DNA of 64,000 nucleotides, taken from positions 430,640 through 494,639 of the forward strand of contig JAHBUS010000003.1 in assembly GCA_019637955.1 (NCBI GenBank). Direction: 5' to 3'. How positions within the stretch are numbered: the first letter of the stretch is position 1; every line of letters starts with the position of its first letter. Below are positions 52,197 to 61,074 of the stretch, one piece after another. The notes beneath the pieces were generated by a model that saw nothing but the letters and a program-made list of their open reading frames with translations, did not search any database and was not told where the DNA came from. Made by a program: the position numbers and the translations under genes. Source of the stretch: Pseudobdellovibrionaceae bacterium. Its GTDB lineage: Bacteria > Bdellovibrionota > Bdellovibrionia > Bdellovibrionales > Bdellovibrionaceae.

Positions 52197-52870
52197 AAAC
52201 AAGTGTCGTCCTTCTGAGCGCGGGCCTTGATTCGACGGTCAATTTCTTTCAGGCCCTTCGAGAATCTCGCGTGCTTCTGACTTTGACCTTCAACTACGGT
52301 CAGCGAGCGGCGGTTCGTGAGATCGAGTCCGCCCGAAAAATGTCGGAGATGAACGGCGTTCGACACCAGACGGTGGATTTGCCGTTTTTCAAAATCTGGG
52401 GCGGCTCGAGCTTGGTTGATGAGAGCAAGGTGCTGCCGCTCGGGAGCGACGTTTCGATCGATGATCTCAAGCAGTCGCAGCAAACCGCCAAATCCGTTTG
52501 GGTTCCCAACCGCAACGGCGTCTTTTTGAATATTGCCGCCGGTTTTGCCGAAGCCGCCAAGGCGGACTGGGTGATCCCCGGCTTTAACAAAGAAGAGGCG
52601 GCCACCTTTCCGGACAATTCCGAAGCCTTCTTGCAGCAAACGACTCAGAGCCTCTCGTACTCGACCGCCAATGGCGTTGCCGTGAAATGTTTCACCACCG
52701 CGCTCTCCAAACCCGAGATCGTCAAGCGCGGTCTTGAACTGGGCGTGGATTTTCGATTGATGTGGCCTTGTTACCAGGCCGGCGCAACGTGGTGCGGACA
52801 GTGCGAGTCCTGCCTGCGCTCGCGCCGCGCGCTGGAGTTCCAAGGTCTTCGATGGAGCGACTTCGCATGA
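52193..52870 (+). CDS. queC: 7-cyano-7-deazaguanine synthase
   Basis: A 225-residue protein. The PP-loop is LLSAGLDSTVN (Ala where Gly-Gly is more usual), followed by TFNYGQRA, VPNRNGVFLNIAAGFAEA and the zinc site CYQAGATWCGQCESCLR (four Cys). It makes preQ0 from carboxydeazaguanine with ATP and ammonia. It is coupled to the preceding and following genes by 4-base overlaps. queD, queE and queF are not in the window. Confidence 0.94.
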   Translation: MKTSVVLLSAGLDSTVNFFQALRESRVLLTLTFNYGQRAAVREIESARKMSEMNGVRHQTVDLPFFKIWGGSSLVDESKVLPLGSDVSIDDLKQSQQTAKSVWVPNRNGVFLNIAAGFAEAAKADWVIPGFNKEEAATFPDNSEAFLQQTTQSLSYSTANGVAVKCFTTALSKPEIVKRGLELGVDFRLMWPCYQAGATWCGQCESCLRSRRALEFQGLRWSDFA

Positions 52871-53424
52871 AAACTCATTTTGACTCCAAACCCGCGACGT
52901 ACGATGGCACGCAGCTCAAAGCGCTGCGCAATTATCTCGACTACGGTCTGTTGGGAGATAGCGTCTTGGCTTGGACGGGGCCTTGTCAGATTTCGTTCGA
53001 GCACATGGTGGATGGCGAAGACTTGCGCGAGCAGGCCAAGATCGAAGGCAGCGAGATGGTTCATCTCGTTTTCGAGATTTTTGATGTGCCTCTCGTGGCG
53101 GGCGTTTGCTTGCAAAGACTCACTGCCGACCACGCGCGCGCGATCGTGCTGCAGATGACCGGCGGTAAATTCGCGCTCACGCGCGAAGGTGATGACTTGT
53201 ATTGGAACGGCAAAAAGTTTTCGATCTCCATCGCCACGAAAACGGCGAACTCGGTTCTTGTGCACTTTGCGGTGAACGTGAGAAATGACGGCACGCCGGT
53301 GCCGACCTGCGCGCTCGTTGATTTTGGTCTTCAGGCTCCGGTCTTTGCGCAAGAGCTTTGCGTGAACGTCGCCGAAGAGTGGATCTCCATCAAAGAAGCG
53401 ACTTGGAAAGTCCGCACTCTTTAA
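52867..53424 (+). CDS. DUF366 family protein, possible queuosine-linked role
   Basis: ATG 52867 overlaps the queC stop (ATGA); 185 residues. The GDSVLAWTGPCQIS and MVDGEDLREQAKIEGSEMVHLVFEIFD blocks match DUF366, whose function is undetermined. The close coupling to queC suggests it works on a deazaguanine or related purine, for example in a missing preQ0 step (inference from neighbourhood). No catalytic motif is obvious. Confidence 0.82.
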   Translation: MKTHFDSKPATYDGTQLKALRNYLDYGLLGDSVLAWTGPCQISFEHMVDGEDLREQAKIEGSEMVHLVFEIFDVPLVAGVCLQRLTADHARAIVLQMTGGKFALTREGDDLYWNGKKFSISIATKTANSVLVHFAVNVRNDGTPVPTCALVDFGLQAPVFAQELCVNVAEEWISIKEATWKVRTL

Positions 53425-53619
53425 TCGACCTCCGCGGCGCCCAGAAAACGGTGCGTCATGCGCCCTCTTGTCCTTTAAATCCGAAGAGCGGGCGCTGGTC
53501 TCGACAAATCCACGAAATTATGAGATCCTGGTCTCAATTAGCGGGTTCTTCCTCGTCAGCAGGCGGGGCGGAAGTGATCGAATGGTAGGGTCGCCATTTC
53601 AATTTGAAATGGGAGTCCT

Positions 53620-53724
53620 ATGTCTGACGTTGCTGAGAAGCTGCTTCACTTGAGTTTTATTTTTGTTCCGGCGGTCGTCTTTCTGACCATTTTCTTTGTC
53701 CTCGAAAAGAAGCGTAAAGGTTAG
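53620..53724 (+). CDS. 34-residue membrane peptide upstream of nhaA
   Basis: MSDVAEKLLHLSFIFVPAVV plus a tail FLTIFFVLEKKRKG: a short acidic head, one hydrophobic span (about 10-27) and a basic tail. GGGAG lies just before the ATG. It stops 3 bases before the nhaA start, so it is co-translated and may be a small subunit or regulator of the antiporter. No family is recognised. Confidence 0.72.
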   Translation: MSDVAEKLLHLSFIFVPAVVFLTIFFVLEKKRKG

Positions 53725-53727
53725 CCC

Positions 53728-54891
53728 ATGCGACTTTATCGTTGGGTTCAATTTTTCCACGCGGAGTCCGCGTCGGGTCTGCTTTTGGCCTTGGCCTCCG
53801 TCGCCGCCATGGTGGTCGCCAACAGTCCGCTGGCGCCTTTTTACTTTGAAGGTCTGCAGACCGTCATTCTCGGACTGACGGTCCAGCACTGGATCAATGA
53901 CGGCTTGATGGCGCTGTTCTTTTTTGTGGTGGGTTTGGAGATCAAGAAGGAGTTGGTTGAGGGCGAGCTCAACACCTGGCAAAAGGCGCTTTTGCCAGCC
54001 GCGGCCGCCGTCGGCGGCATGCTTGTTCCGGCTTTGATTTATTGGGCCTTGAATCCCCAGTCGCCGATGGTTCGAGGTTGGGGAATCCCCATGGCGACGG
54101 ACATTGCGTTCGCCCTTGGTGTGCTCGCGGTGCTGGGCAGCCGCATCCCTCGGTCTTTGAAGATTTTCTTGATGGCTCTGGCCATTATCGACGATCTTGG
54201 CGCCGTCTCGGTGATTGCGATTTTTTATTCGGGCCCGCTTCAGTGGTGGGCGCTGGCCTTGGCGATCTGTTTCTTGTTCTTGGTGTGGTTGCTTCGAACT
54301 CGGGGCGTGGCCTCCTCGGTTCCCTATGTCTTGCTGGGAGTCGCGGTTTGGGTGTGCTTCCTGCGTTCGGGCGTGCACGCGACCATTGCGGGTGTGCTCC
54401 TGGGTCTGATGACGCCGGCGTGGTTCTTAAGTGAAGGTACCTTTGGCCGGTCGTTTTCGCCCGTGAGCGAATGGCTCGGCCGGTTGCATGTTCCGGTCAG
54501 CTTTGTGGTGATGCCTGTCTTTGCCTTTGCGAATGCCGGGATTTCTTTGCGTGGCGTTGAGTTCTCAGGCCTTTTGCAGAATTCAATTTTTCAGGGCGTC
54601 AGTTTGGGACTTCTCCTCGGAAAGCCGGTGGGGATTCTGCTGTTCTCGTTGATCGTGACGGGGCTTGGGTGGGCCTATTTGCCCTCCGGCGTCCGTTGGG
54701 GGCATATTTTTGGAGCCTCGCTCCTGGCGGGAATTGGATTCACCATGTCGCTCTTTATTTCGGGCCTGGCTCTCGCGCCTGAATTTGAGGTGTACTCGAA
54801 AACGGCCATTCTCTTTGGCTCGCTGCTCGCGGGACTTTTGGGTGCTGCGGTTTTGTGGTCTCTCCCGACAAGGAAGGCGAAGATCACTTAG
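53728..54891 (+). CDS. nhaA: Na+/H+ antiporter NhaA
   Basis: A 387-residue protein with 11-12 helices. Signature blocks: ANSPLAPFYFEGLQ, WINDGLMALFFFVVGLEIKKELVEGEL, ATDIAFALGVLAVLG, and AIIDDLGAVSVIAIFYSG holding the two Asp of the ion site (Asp163/164 in E. coli). It extrudes Na+ in exchange for H+ and maintains pH. A 34-residue membrane peptide is encoded just upstream. The 3' end overlaps the convergent DUF486 gene by 4 bases. Confidence 0.96.
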   Translation: MRLYRWVQFFHAESASGLLLALASVAAMVVANSPLAPFYFEGLQTVILGLTVQHWINDGLMALFFFVVGLEIKKELVEGELNTWQKALLPAAAAVGGMLVPALIYWALNPQSPMVRGWGIPMATDIAFALGVLAVLGSRIPRSLKIFLMALAIIDDLGAVSVIAIFYSGPLQWWALALAICFLFLVWLLRTRGVASSVPYVLLGVAVWVCFLRSGVHATIAGVLLGLMTPAWFLSEGTFGRSFSPVSEWLGRLHVPVSFVVMPVFAFANAGISLRGVEFSGLLQNSIFQGVSLGLLLGKPVGILLFSLIVTGLGWAYLPSGVRWGHIFGASLLAGIGFTMSLFISGLALAPEFEVYSKTAILFGSLLAGLLGAAVLWSLPTRKAKIT

Positions 54892-55232
54892 CTTCGAAAA
54901 ACAAAGTACACCGCGCCGACCATGCAGAGGCTCGCCCAGAGATAGTCGAGCTTGAGGTCCTCTTTCATGTAAAGCAGGGTGAACCCGGCGAACACGATCA
55001 TGGTGATCACCTCTTGCATGATTTTAAGCTGCGGGAGCGTGTAGACGTCGCTGCCCATGCGGTTGGCGGGAACTTGCAAGACGTACTCGAAGAAGGCGAT
55101 GCCCCAGCTCACGGCGATCGCGATCCAAAGTGGGCCGGCTTTCAGGCTTTTGAGGTGCCCGTACCAAGCGAAGGTCATAAAGATGTTCGAGAAAAACAAA
55201 AGCACGAGCGGGGTGACCATGGTCATGCTCAC
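54888..55232 (-). CDS. DUF486/DMT-family membrane protein
   Basis: GTG 55232, overlapping the upstream stop as GTGA and placed 8 bases after AAGGAG, gives about 114 residues; ATG 55226 or 55220 are alternatives. Four hydrophobic segments and PANRMGSDVYTLPQLKIMQEVI match DUF486, a small relative of drug/metabolite transporters. The substrate is unknown. It is coupled to the Na/Pi cotransporter gene. Confidence 0.85.
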   Translation of the reverse strand: MSMTMVTPLVLLFFSNIFMTFAWYGHLKSLKAGPLWIAIAVSWGIAFFEYVLQVPANRMGSDVYTLPQLKIMQEVITMIVFAGFTLLYMKEDLKLDYLWASLCMVGAVYFVFRS

Positions 55233-56848
55233 GATTGCTGCTCCTTGAGATCGTTGTAGGCGTGCGTGCAAAGAAGACTCGCGATCCGTTTGTATTCACT
55301 AAGCAGGTCCAGGTGGATGTTGCTCGTGTTCACGGTCTCGCGCTGACCGCGATTGAGGCGCTCGATATGGTGCTCGCGGAAGCTGATCTCGAGCTTGGCG
55401 AGTTCGCGCTTGAGCTGGATCACGTTTTCGCAGAGCTCTTTTTGCTGGTAAGCATTGATGGCGTGCATCGCCACGCGGGTGACGGCCTCATGCATTTGCA
55501 CGATCTCGCCCCAACCCTCGCGCGAGAACTCGAGTTTGAGCGCGTTTTTCTTGATCGCCAAGGTGACCAAGTTGATGTCGATCGCGTCGGCGGCGCGCTC
55601 CAGGTCGCTCAAGAACATGATCATGCTCATGACATTCTGCTGAACGCCCGTATTGGATTTATTCGCGTGATCGAGCAAGAACATCTTGGTCTCACGGTAA
55701 AGGAAGTCGACCTTGTTGTCGCGGTCCTTGATGGACTCGATCAAGGCGGGGTCATTGCGCTCGAAAAGCTTGAGCGAGTCTTGGATCATGGTCATCACCA
55801 GGTCCGCCGTGCGCAGGATCTCGCGGTTGGCGTACGAAACGGCGAGGGCGGTCGATTGGTAGTTGTTCAGGCGCAAAAACTCGGTGCCAAATTCGTCGCG
55901 CGGAGGTTTGGGAAACATCTTCTCGATGGCTCGTGAGCCCACGCGGATGAACGGAAAGAACATCGCCGCCGAGATCAGATTGAACCACAAATGGCCGTTG
56001 GCGATCGAACGGAAGGTGGAGGTCGGGAATTGACCCAAAAGCCATAAAAGGCTCTGGTGCACCGGTGGCAGCAAAAAGATCAAGACGCTGATGAACTTGT
56101 AAAAGAAGTGCGCCCAGGCGACCTGCTTGCCGATATAGTTGCTGCCGGCCGCCGCGATGAGCGCGATGGAGGTGGTGCCGATGTTGGCGCCGTAGACCCA
56201 GTACATCGCTTGGTCGACCGTGAGCAGGCCCGTCTGCGCCAGGGTCATGGCGACCCCGATGGTCACGGCGCTACTTTGAACCAAGACGCAGAAGAACATG
56301 GCGGCGGCGAGCGAGAGCATGTGATTCTGCCGCAGGCTCTCAAAAGTCGATTGCAGCCACGGCTCGGCCGCGATTGCGTGCGAGGCCGCCGAGATGAGCC
56401 CGAGGCCCAAAAACAAGAAGCCGAATCCCACGCCCACGAGCGAGAGGTTTTTAATGCCCGGTTTTTTCGCGAAGAACGAACAGAAAAAGCTGATAAACAA
56501 AAGCGGGAGCGCGTACTGGCTCAGGTCGAACGAGATGATTTGAACCGTCAGCGTGGAGCCGATCGCGGTGCCGATGATGACGCCCATCACTTGCTGCAGG
56601 CTGATCACGCGGGCCGAGCCCAGGCCCACGAGCATCGAGGTCACGGCTCCCGAGCTTTGCAAAAGAGTCGTGAGCGAAATGCCGACGACGATAGCCAGAA
56701 ACTGGCTCTGACCGAGCTTGTTCATGAGCCCCGAGATGCGGCTGGCCAGCAATTTTTCGAGCGAGCCGCTGGCAAGCGACATGCCGTACATAAACACGGC
56801 AACGCCCCCAATCAACAGGACCCAAAATGAATTGTGCAGATCGATCAT
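55229..56848 (-). CDS. Na/Pi cotransporter family protein with PhoU-like C-terminus
   Basis: A 539-residue protein. The membrane half holds two inverted repeats with QSSGAVTSMLVGLGSARV and QSSAVTIGVAMTLAQTG, the QSS motifs of the family; the C-terminal 200 residues are helical (SYANREILRTADLVMTMIQD, ERAADAIDINLVTLA), like PhoU. It probably takes up phosphate using Na+ or regulates phosphate flux. It is in an operon with DUF486 and YoaK genes. Confidence 0.93.
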   Translation of the reverse strand: MIDLHNSFWVLLIGGVAVFMYGMSLASGSLEKLLASRISGLMNKLGQSQFLAIVVGISLTTLLQSSGAVTSMLVGLGSARVISLQQVMGVIIGTAIGSTLTVQIISFDLSQYALPLLFISFFCSFFAKKPGIKNLSLVGVGFGFLFLGLGLISAASHAIAAEPWLQSTFESLRQNHMLSLAAAMFFCVLVQSSAVTIGVAMTLAQTGLLTVDQAMYWVYGANIGTTSIALIAAAGSNYIGKQVAWAHFFYKFISVLIFLLPPVHQSLLWLLGQFPTSTFRSIANGHLWFNLISAAMFFPFIRVGSRAIEKMFPKPPRDEFGTEFLRLNNYQSTALAVSYANREILRTADLVMTMIQDSLKLFERNDPALIESIKDRDNKVDFLYRETKMFLLDHANKSNTGVQQNVMSMIMFLSDLERAADAIDINLVTLAIKKNALKLEFSREGWGEIVQMHEAVTRVAMHAINAYQQKELCENVIQLKRELAKLEISFREHHIERLNRGQRETVNTSNIHLDLLSEYKRIASLLCTHAYNDLKEQQS

Positions 56849-57546
56849 CGTCTAAATCCCATCAAAAACAGCGCGCCCGAAAGCAAAGCCGGAATCAGAA
56901 ATCCACTATAAGCGTAATGCAAAAAGGCGAAGGCTCCAACCATGGATCCGCTAATAAATCCCGCGATGAGGCTCAAACGGATCCGAAGGCCCTGAATTTC
57001 GCGTTCGCCGCGCGCGCCGCTCATCAGTCGGACCAAGCCGATGCCCAGGTCGGTCGTGATGCCGGTCAAGTGCGTGGTCCGAAGAACCGCGCCCGAGGCC
57101 GAGGTGACCGCCGCATTCTGAATGCCGCTCGAAAGGCACAAGAGAGCCACGAGCAGATAGTCCCGGCGCACGTCGTACGGCGTGCCGAAGGGGCCAAAAA
57201 AATCGTTTTGCCCCGCGCCCGAAATGAAGAGCATCAGCAGGCAGATCAGGCCCGCGAGCACGAAGTACAGGGGCCGTTTTCCCCGTTGGATTTGATGGTC
57301 GACCAAAAAAGCGCTGAAGATCGCGCCCGCTAAAAAGAAGAGCGGCACCGACAACATGCTCGCGGCGTGGAGCCAGTTGTTTTGCGCGAACTCGGCGCCG
57401 AATTGGGTGGCAAACCCAGTGACGTGAGTGACAAAGCGATGGCACGCCATCAGCCCACCGACGTTGACGAACCCCGCTTGGAAAGAGAGCAAAAGCCAAA
57501 GAGTGAGGCTGACCCGGCTGTACTGAGAAAGATTGACGCGATCCAC
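56845..57546 (-). CDS. YoaK/DUF1275 family membrane protein
   Basis: A 233-residue protein with six or seven helices. LLSFQAGFVNVGGLMACHRFVTHVTGF and TTHLTGITTDLGIGLVRLM match the DUF1275 pattern, where T.HMTG motifs recur. The function is not known. It overlaps the Na/Pi gene start by 4 bases and leads the operon. Confidence 0.9.
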   Translation of the reverse strand: MDRVNLSQYSRVSLTLWLLLSFQAGFVNVGGLMACHRFVTHVTGFATQFGAEFAQNNWLHAASMLSVPLFFLAGAIFSAFLVDHQIQRGKRPLYFVLAGLICLLMLFISGAGQNDFFGPFGTPYDVRRDYLLVALLCLSSGIQNAAVTSASGAVLRTTHLTGITTDLGIGLVRLMSGARGEREIQGLRIRLSLIAGFISGSMVGAFAFLHYAYSGFLIPALLSGALFLMGFRR

Positions 57547-57638
57547 GATCCTTCGATTATGGCCCTGCCGGGCGCCGGGGTCAAAAGCACCTCGACTTCT
57601 GGTTGACGAACGGGGTCCTGGGCGCTTGCAATGAGGAG

Positions 57639-58061
57639 ATGAGTAAACCGCGTATTTTGATTGTCGGGGCCTTGTTCTCGCGGGTCGAGCAGGGAGAGTT
57701 TCAAGTCGCCCTGTTTCGGCGCATGCCTCATGACACCGGTGCGGGTCTTTGGGAGTTCCCTGGCGGCAAGATCGAGCCTGGAGAGTCTCCCGAGCAGGCG
57801 CTCGCGCGGGAAGTGCAAGAAGAGTTGTCCCTAGACGTGAAAGTCCGCGCCCTCGTTGGAAAGAATCATCAAGAGTTTGAGACGCGCGTTCTGGACCTGG
57901 CGGTCTACCGCGTGGAGACTTTGCACCACGGTTGGACGCTCAACGATCACGATGCTTTCAAGTGGGTGAATGCCCAGAGCTGGCGCGAACTTCCCGTGGC
58001 GCCGCTTGATATTCCTTTGCTCGAACAGCTCTTTAGCGAAAACGCCTCGACACCTTCTTGA
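57639..58061 (+). CDS. NUDIX hydrolase (MutT/8-oxo-dGTP diphosphatase-like)
   Basis: ATG 57639, after GGAG, gives 140 residues. The Nudix box is GGKIEPGESPEQALAREVQEELSLD (GX5EX7REUXEEXGU), and RRMPHDTGAGLWEFPGG is the MutT-type lead-in. HGWTLNDHDAFKWVN near the end also fits. It would cleanse oxidised nucleotides. Substrate specificity was not tested. Confidence 0.92.
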   Translation: MSKPRILIVGALFSRVEQGEFQVALFRRMPHDTGAGLWEFPGGKIEPGESPEQALAREVQEELSLDVKVRALVGKNHQEFETRVLDLAVYRVETLHHGWTLNDHDAFKWVNAQSWRELPVAPLDIPLLEQLFSENASTPS

Positions 58062-58067
58062 GCCCTT

Positions 58068-58478
58068 TCAAGGCAGGATGACTTTGCGCTCTTCGGGCGT
58101 GGGGATCCGGCAGGTCTCGCTTTTGCCAAAAAGGCGGTACCGGTTTTTGGCGACGAGGTCGTAGGCCCCGTTGCGCAAAACAAGTGGAATCCACCTGAGT
58201 GCGCGGGTCCAAGCGTAGCCGGGGAGCTGTTCCAAAATGAGGAGAACGGCTTCGGATTTCTCGAAAGTCCTTCCTTGAGACAGCACCAAAACGCTGTCTA
58301 AGGCCTGCCTTTGGTCGTGGGTGAGGTGATCCTTGGCGGTACCGCCTTGCAGGGGGGCGAACAAGATCTTTTGATCCGGGTCATGTGCGACGATCCAGTC
58401 CACAAATCCATTGCAGAGATGGCAAACGCCATCAAAAAAAACGACTGGTTTTGAGAGCGTGTCCGCCGACGTTTGCAT
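58068..58478 (-). CDS. DCC-family thiol-disulfide oxidoreductase (DUF393)
   Basis: ATG 58478 gives 136 residues. PVVFFDGVCHLCNGFVDW contains the DGxCxxC motif that names the family; RFAPLQGG and WIPLVLRNGAYDLVAKNRYRLFG, then a final C motif (ETCRIPTPEER), also match. It probably acts in thiol-disulfide exchange. It lies between convergently and divergently arranged NUDIX and LON-domain genes. Confidence 0.9.
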   Translation of the reverse strand: MQTSADTLSKPVVFFDGVCHLCNGFVDWIVAHDPDQKILFAPLQGGTAKDHLTHDQRQALDSVLVLSQGRTFEKSEAVLLILEQLPGYAWTRALRWIPLVLRNGAYDLVAKNRYRLFGKSETCRIPTPEERKVILP

Positions 58479-58494
58479 CTGGCAAAATACTAGC

Positions 58495-59109
58495 ATGAAG
58501 GTCTTTCTCTTTCCATTGGGACATGTGCTTCTCTACCCCGGAACGTCGAAACCGCTTCATATTTTTGAACCTCGCTACCTCAAGATGGTCCAGGACTCGA
58601 TTGAGCAGCGGGTACCGATCGCCATCGGCTTCGTGGACGACCCGCAAAAGCCGCTGCGCTATGAGGCGGGTCAGCCCCTGGGCTTCGTGCGCGACGTGGT
58701 CGGCTACGGTCACCCCCAAATCATCGAAACGAGACCGGATGGAACTCTGCTGATTCTCCTCCCCGGGAACGGCAAGGCCAAGCTCGGAAGGCTCCTTGAC
58801 GACTCCTTGCCTTACCTTGTTTGCGAGGCCGAGAAGATCGAAGAGGACATGACGATTTCAAATGAAACTTCGCCCTCTTACGTGGTTTTGCAAAAGCTGC
58901 TTCTGAACTGGCTGCAGAACAATATTCCGGATTCGCGCGCGCGCGAGGAGTTTCGGCGTCATCTCAAAACGCCCGAGCAGGTGGTGGGGTGCGTGGCGGC
59001 CTACTTGGTCGCGGATCCCGATATGCAGCAGATGATCCTCGAGGAGAACCTCCTCGAAGAAAAGATCAATTTGCTCTCGGGGATGATTGGCCGCGGGCGC
59101 GATACCTGA
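58495..59109 (+). CDS. LON peptidase N-terminal substrate-binding domain protein
   Basis: ATG 58495 gives 204 residues. VFLFPLGHVLLYPGTSKPLHIFEPRYLKMV is the typical LON substrate-binding opening (FPL...FP....L.IFEPRY..M). There is no ATPase or protease domain, so this is the stand-alone form, of uncertain function. Its last 44 bases overlap the convergent ctaA gene. Confidence 0.9.
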   Translation: MKVFLFPLGHVLLYPGTSKPLHIFEPRYLKMVQDSIEQRVPIAIGFVDDPQKPLRYEAGQPLGFVRDVVGYGHPQIIETRPDGTLLILLPGNGKAKLGRLLDDSLPYLVCEAEKIEEDMTISNETSPSYVVLQKLLLNWLQNNIPDSRAREEFRRHLKTPEQVVGCVAAYLVADPDMQQMILEENLLEEKINLLSGMIGRGRDT

Positions 59110-60016
59110 GCGAGTGCCAGAACATCAAAAGCGAAATCCAAATGCCATGCGCCGCCAGCAAATGCGTCAATTTAAGCGCCAGTGGCGATCCCATCAATAT
59201 GTTCAAAGTGCCTAAAATCACGGTGGCCGAGAAAGCCAGGGTCAGTTGAAAACTGCGCTTTTTGAGAGTGGTCTCGCGGTCGTCGAAAGCCTCCGACATC
59301 AAATAGAACAGAATCGTCAGGCCGATCCCGATGGTCAGGCCCAGCGTCGGGTGAAGGCCGCGCAGGCGCACAAGATAGTGCGAGCTGGCGTCGAGGTCCT
59401 GCATCAAACCGGCGATGAGCGAGCTGGTCGGGTAGAGCGTGTTCGACAGCGACGCGATCGTGCCGGTCATGCCGATGATCAAGAACAGTCCCAGGCTCAA
59501 AGGGGCGGCACGGCGGAGCATTCGCATCGACACGCCTTTGACATCTTCAAAGCGGCGCCGCTGCCAGTCCGGGGCGTCCGCGAAGAGCGCCGTCAGCGTC
59601 AGACTGCCCGTGAGAAAGAGCGAATTCAGAAAGTGCAGGCTCATGATGAAGGCGCGGTAAGGCGTGTCGTTCTGCCCAACCAGGCCGAAGAGCACGAGCT
59701 TGGCGCCGAGCAGGGCCTCGGTGATGGTGAAAAAGAAGGTGAGCTTCATCCAAAACTTGGCCAGCGCCGAGAACGACGCGCTCTTGCGATGAAGCGCGAT
59801 CAAGAGTCCTAAAACCAAAAATCCATAAAGACCGCTCATCACCCGGTGCGTGAATTCAATCCAGGTTTTGTGCTCGCGCGAATCGGGGATCAATTCTCCG
59901 TGGCAGAAGGGCCAAGAAGCGCCGCAGCCGTCACCGGAATGCGAGATGCGCACCCAGGCGCCCCAAACGATCACGAGCAAGGTGTAAGAGAGTGAGATCC
60001 ACAACAGTTTTTTCAT
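59066..60016 (-). CDS. ctaA: Haem A synthase (COX15/CtaA family)
   Basis: ATG 60016 gives 316 residues with about eight helices. GDGCGASWPFCHGELIPDSR has the paired Cys of the family, and HRVMSGLYGF, LHFLNSLFLTG and LTHLLAAHGIW carry the four haem-ligand His. It oxidises haem O to haem A for cytochrome oxidase. No ctaB or cox genes are in the window. Confidence 0.93.
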   Translation of the reverse strand: MKKLLWISLSYTLLVIVWGAWVRISHSGDGCGASWPFCHGELIPDSREHKTWIEFTHRVMSGLYGFLVLGLLIALHRKSASFSALAKFWMKLTFFFTITEALLGAKLVLFGLVGQNDTPYRAFIMSLHFLNSLFLTGSLTLTALFADAPDWQRRRFEDVKGVSMRMLRRAAPLSLGLFLIIGMTGTIASLSNTLYPTSSLIAGLMQDLDASSHYLVRLRGLHPTLGLTIGIGLTILFYLMSEAFDDRETTLKKRSFQLTLAFSATVILGTLNILMGSPLALKLTHLLAAHGIWISLLMFWHSLRYRARGQSSPRAN

Positions 60017-60081
60017 GAGGGGACCTCTAACACGTGTCGGGGGCTTTGACAAAAGAACCCCGGGCGGGGGACAAATGAAGC

Positions 60082-61074
60082 ATGGCGCCTCACGACGGTC
60101 ACTCTCACGACAACTGCGGTCATCATCATGACCATGGCAAAGATCATAAGCACGGTCATGGTCACAGCCACTCGCACGGACACCATCACCACCATCATGC
60201 CGTGACCGGGCGCGTGGGGATCGCCTTCGCCTTGAATTTAAGCTTCGCGGTGATTGAGCTCGTCGGCGGGTTTCTCACCAATTCCATGGCGATTCTATCC
60301 GACGCGCTTCACGATTTTGGCGACTCGGTGGCGCTCGGGATGGCGTGGTGGCTCGAAAAAAAATCGCACCAAAAGAGCGACGCGTTTTACACTTACGGTT
60401 ACCGCCGGTTTTCGGTGATGTCGGCCTTTTTCACCGGCTTGATCTTGGCGTGCGGCTCGGTTTGGATCATCGCCACCTCGATCCCTCGCATCTTCGATCC
60501 CGAGCCCGTCAAAGCCTCGGGCATGCTGGGGCTCGCGGTTTTCGGAATCGCGGTCAATGGTCTCGCGTTCTGGCGTCTTTCAAAAGGCTCCTCGCTGAAT
60601 GAGAAAATGCTCAGCTGGCATTTCATCGAAGATCTCACGGGCTGGATTTTGGTTTTGATCGGCGCGGGTGTCATGATGATCGCGGATTTGCCTTGGATCG
60701 ACCCGCTCATGGCCGTCATGCTCTCCGGTTGGGTCTTGTGGAATGTGGTGCGCCACCTCAAGCAGACCTTGGCGGTCTTTCTTCAGGCCAGTCCCGGGCA
60801 CTTGCAGACGGGTGAGGCGCCGGCGTGGATGAAGACGCTTGAGGGTGTGGAGGATGTTCATCACACGCACGTGTGGACGTTGGACGGCGAAGCGCACATC
60901 CTCACCACGCATGTGGTGATCGCATCATCAATGACCTGGGCCAAAACCGAGGCGCTCAAAATTCAGATCAAAAAAGGTCTGCGTGAAAAGTTTCAGATCG
61001 CCGAAGTCACCATCGAGTTCGAGCAAGCGGGAGAGCCTTGCTTCGATCCCGATCACAACCCGTCACAAGCGTAG
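60082..61074 (+). CDS. Cation diffusion facilitator (zinc/cobalt exporter)
   Basis: A 330-residue protein. The N-terminal 35 residues are extremely His-rich (HDHGKDHKHGHGHSHSHGHH), a metal-buffering tail. Six helices follow, with DALHDFGDSV and HFIEDLTGW supplying the Asp/His transport site, and a cytoplasmic ferredoxin-like domain (VEDVHHTHVWTLDGEAHILTTHVV). It exports Zn/Co/Cd against a proton gradient. Its 3' end overlaps the convergent kinase gene by 12 bases. Confidence 0.95.
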   Translation: MAPHDGHSHDNCGHHHDHGKDHKHGHGHSHSHGHHHHHHAVTGRVGIAFALNLSFAVIELVGGFLTNSMAILSDALHDFGDSVALGMAWWLEKKSHQKSDAFYTYGYRRFSVMSAFFTGLILACGSVWIIATSIPRIFDPEPVKASGMLGLAVFGIAVNGLAFWRLSKGSSLNEKMLSWHFIEDLTGWILVLIGAGVMMIADLPWIDPLMAVMLSGWVLWNVVRHLKQTLAVFLQASPGHLQTGEAPAWMKTLEGVEDVHHTHVWTLDGEAHILTTHVVIASSMTWAKTEALKIQIKKGLREKFQIAEVTIEFEQAGEPCFDPDHNPSQA

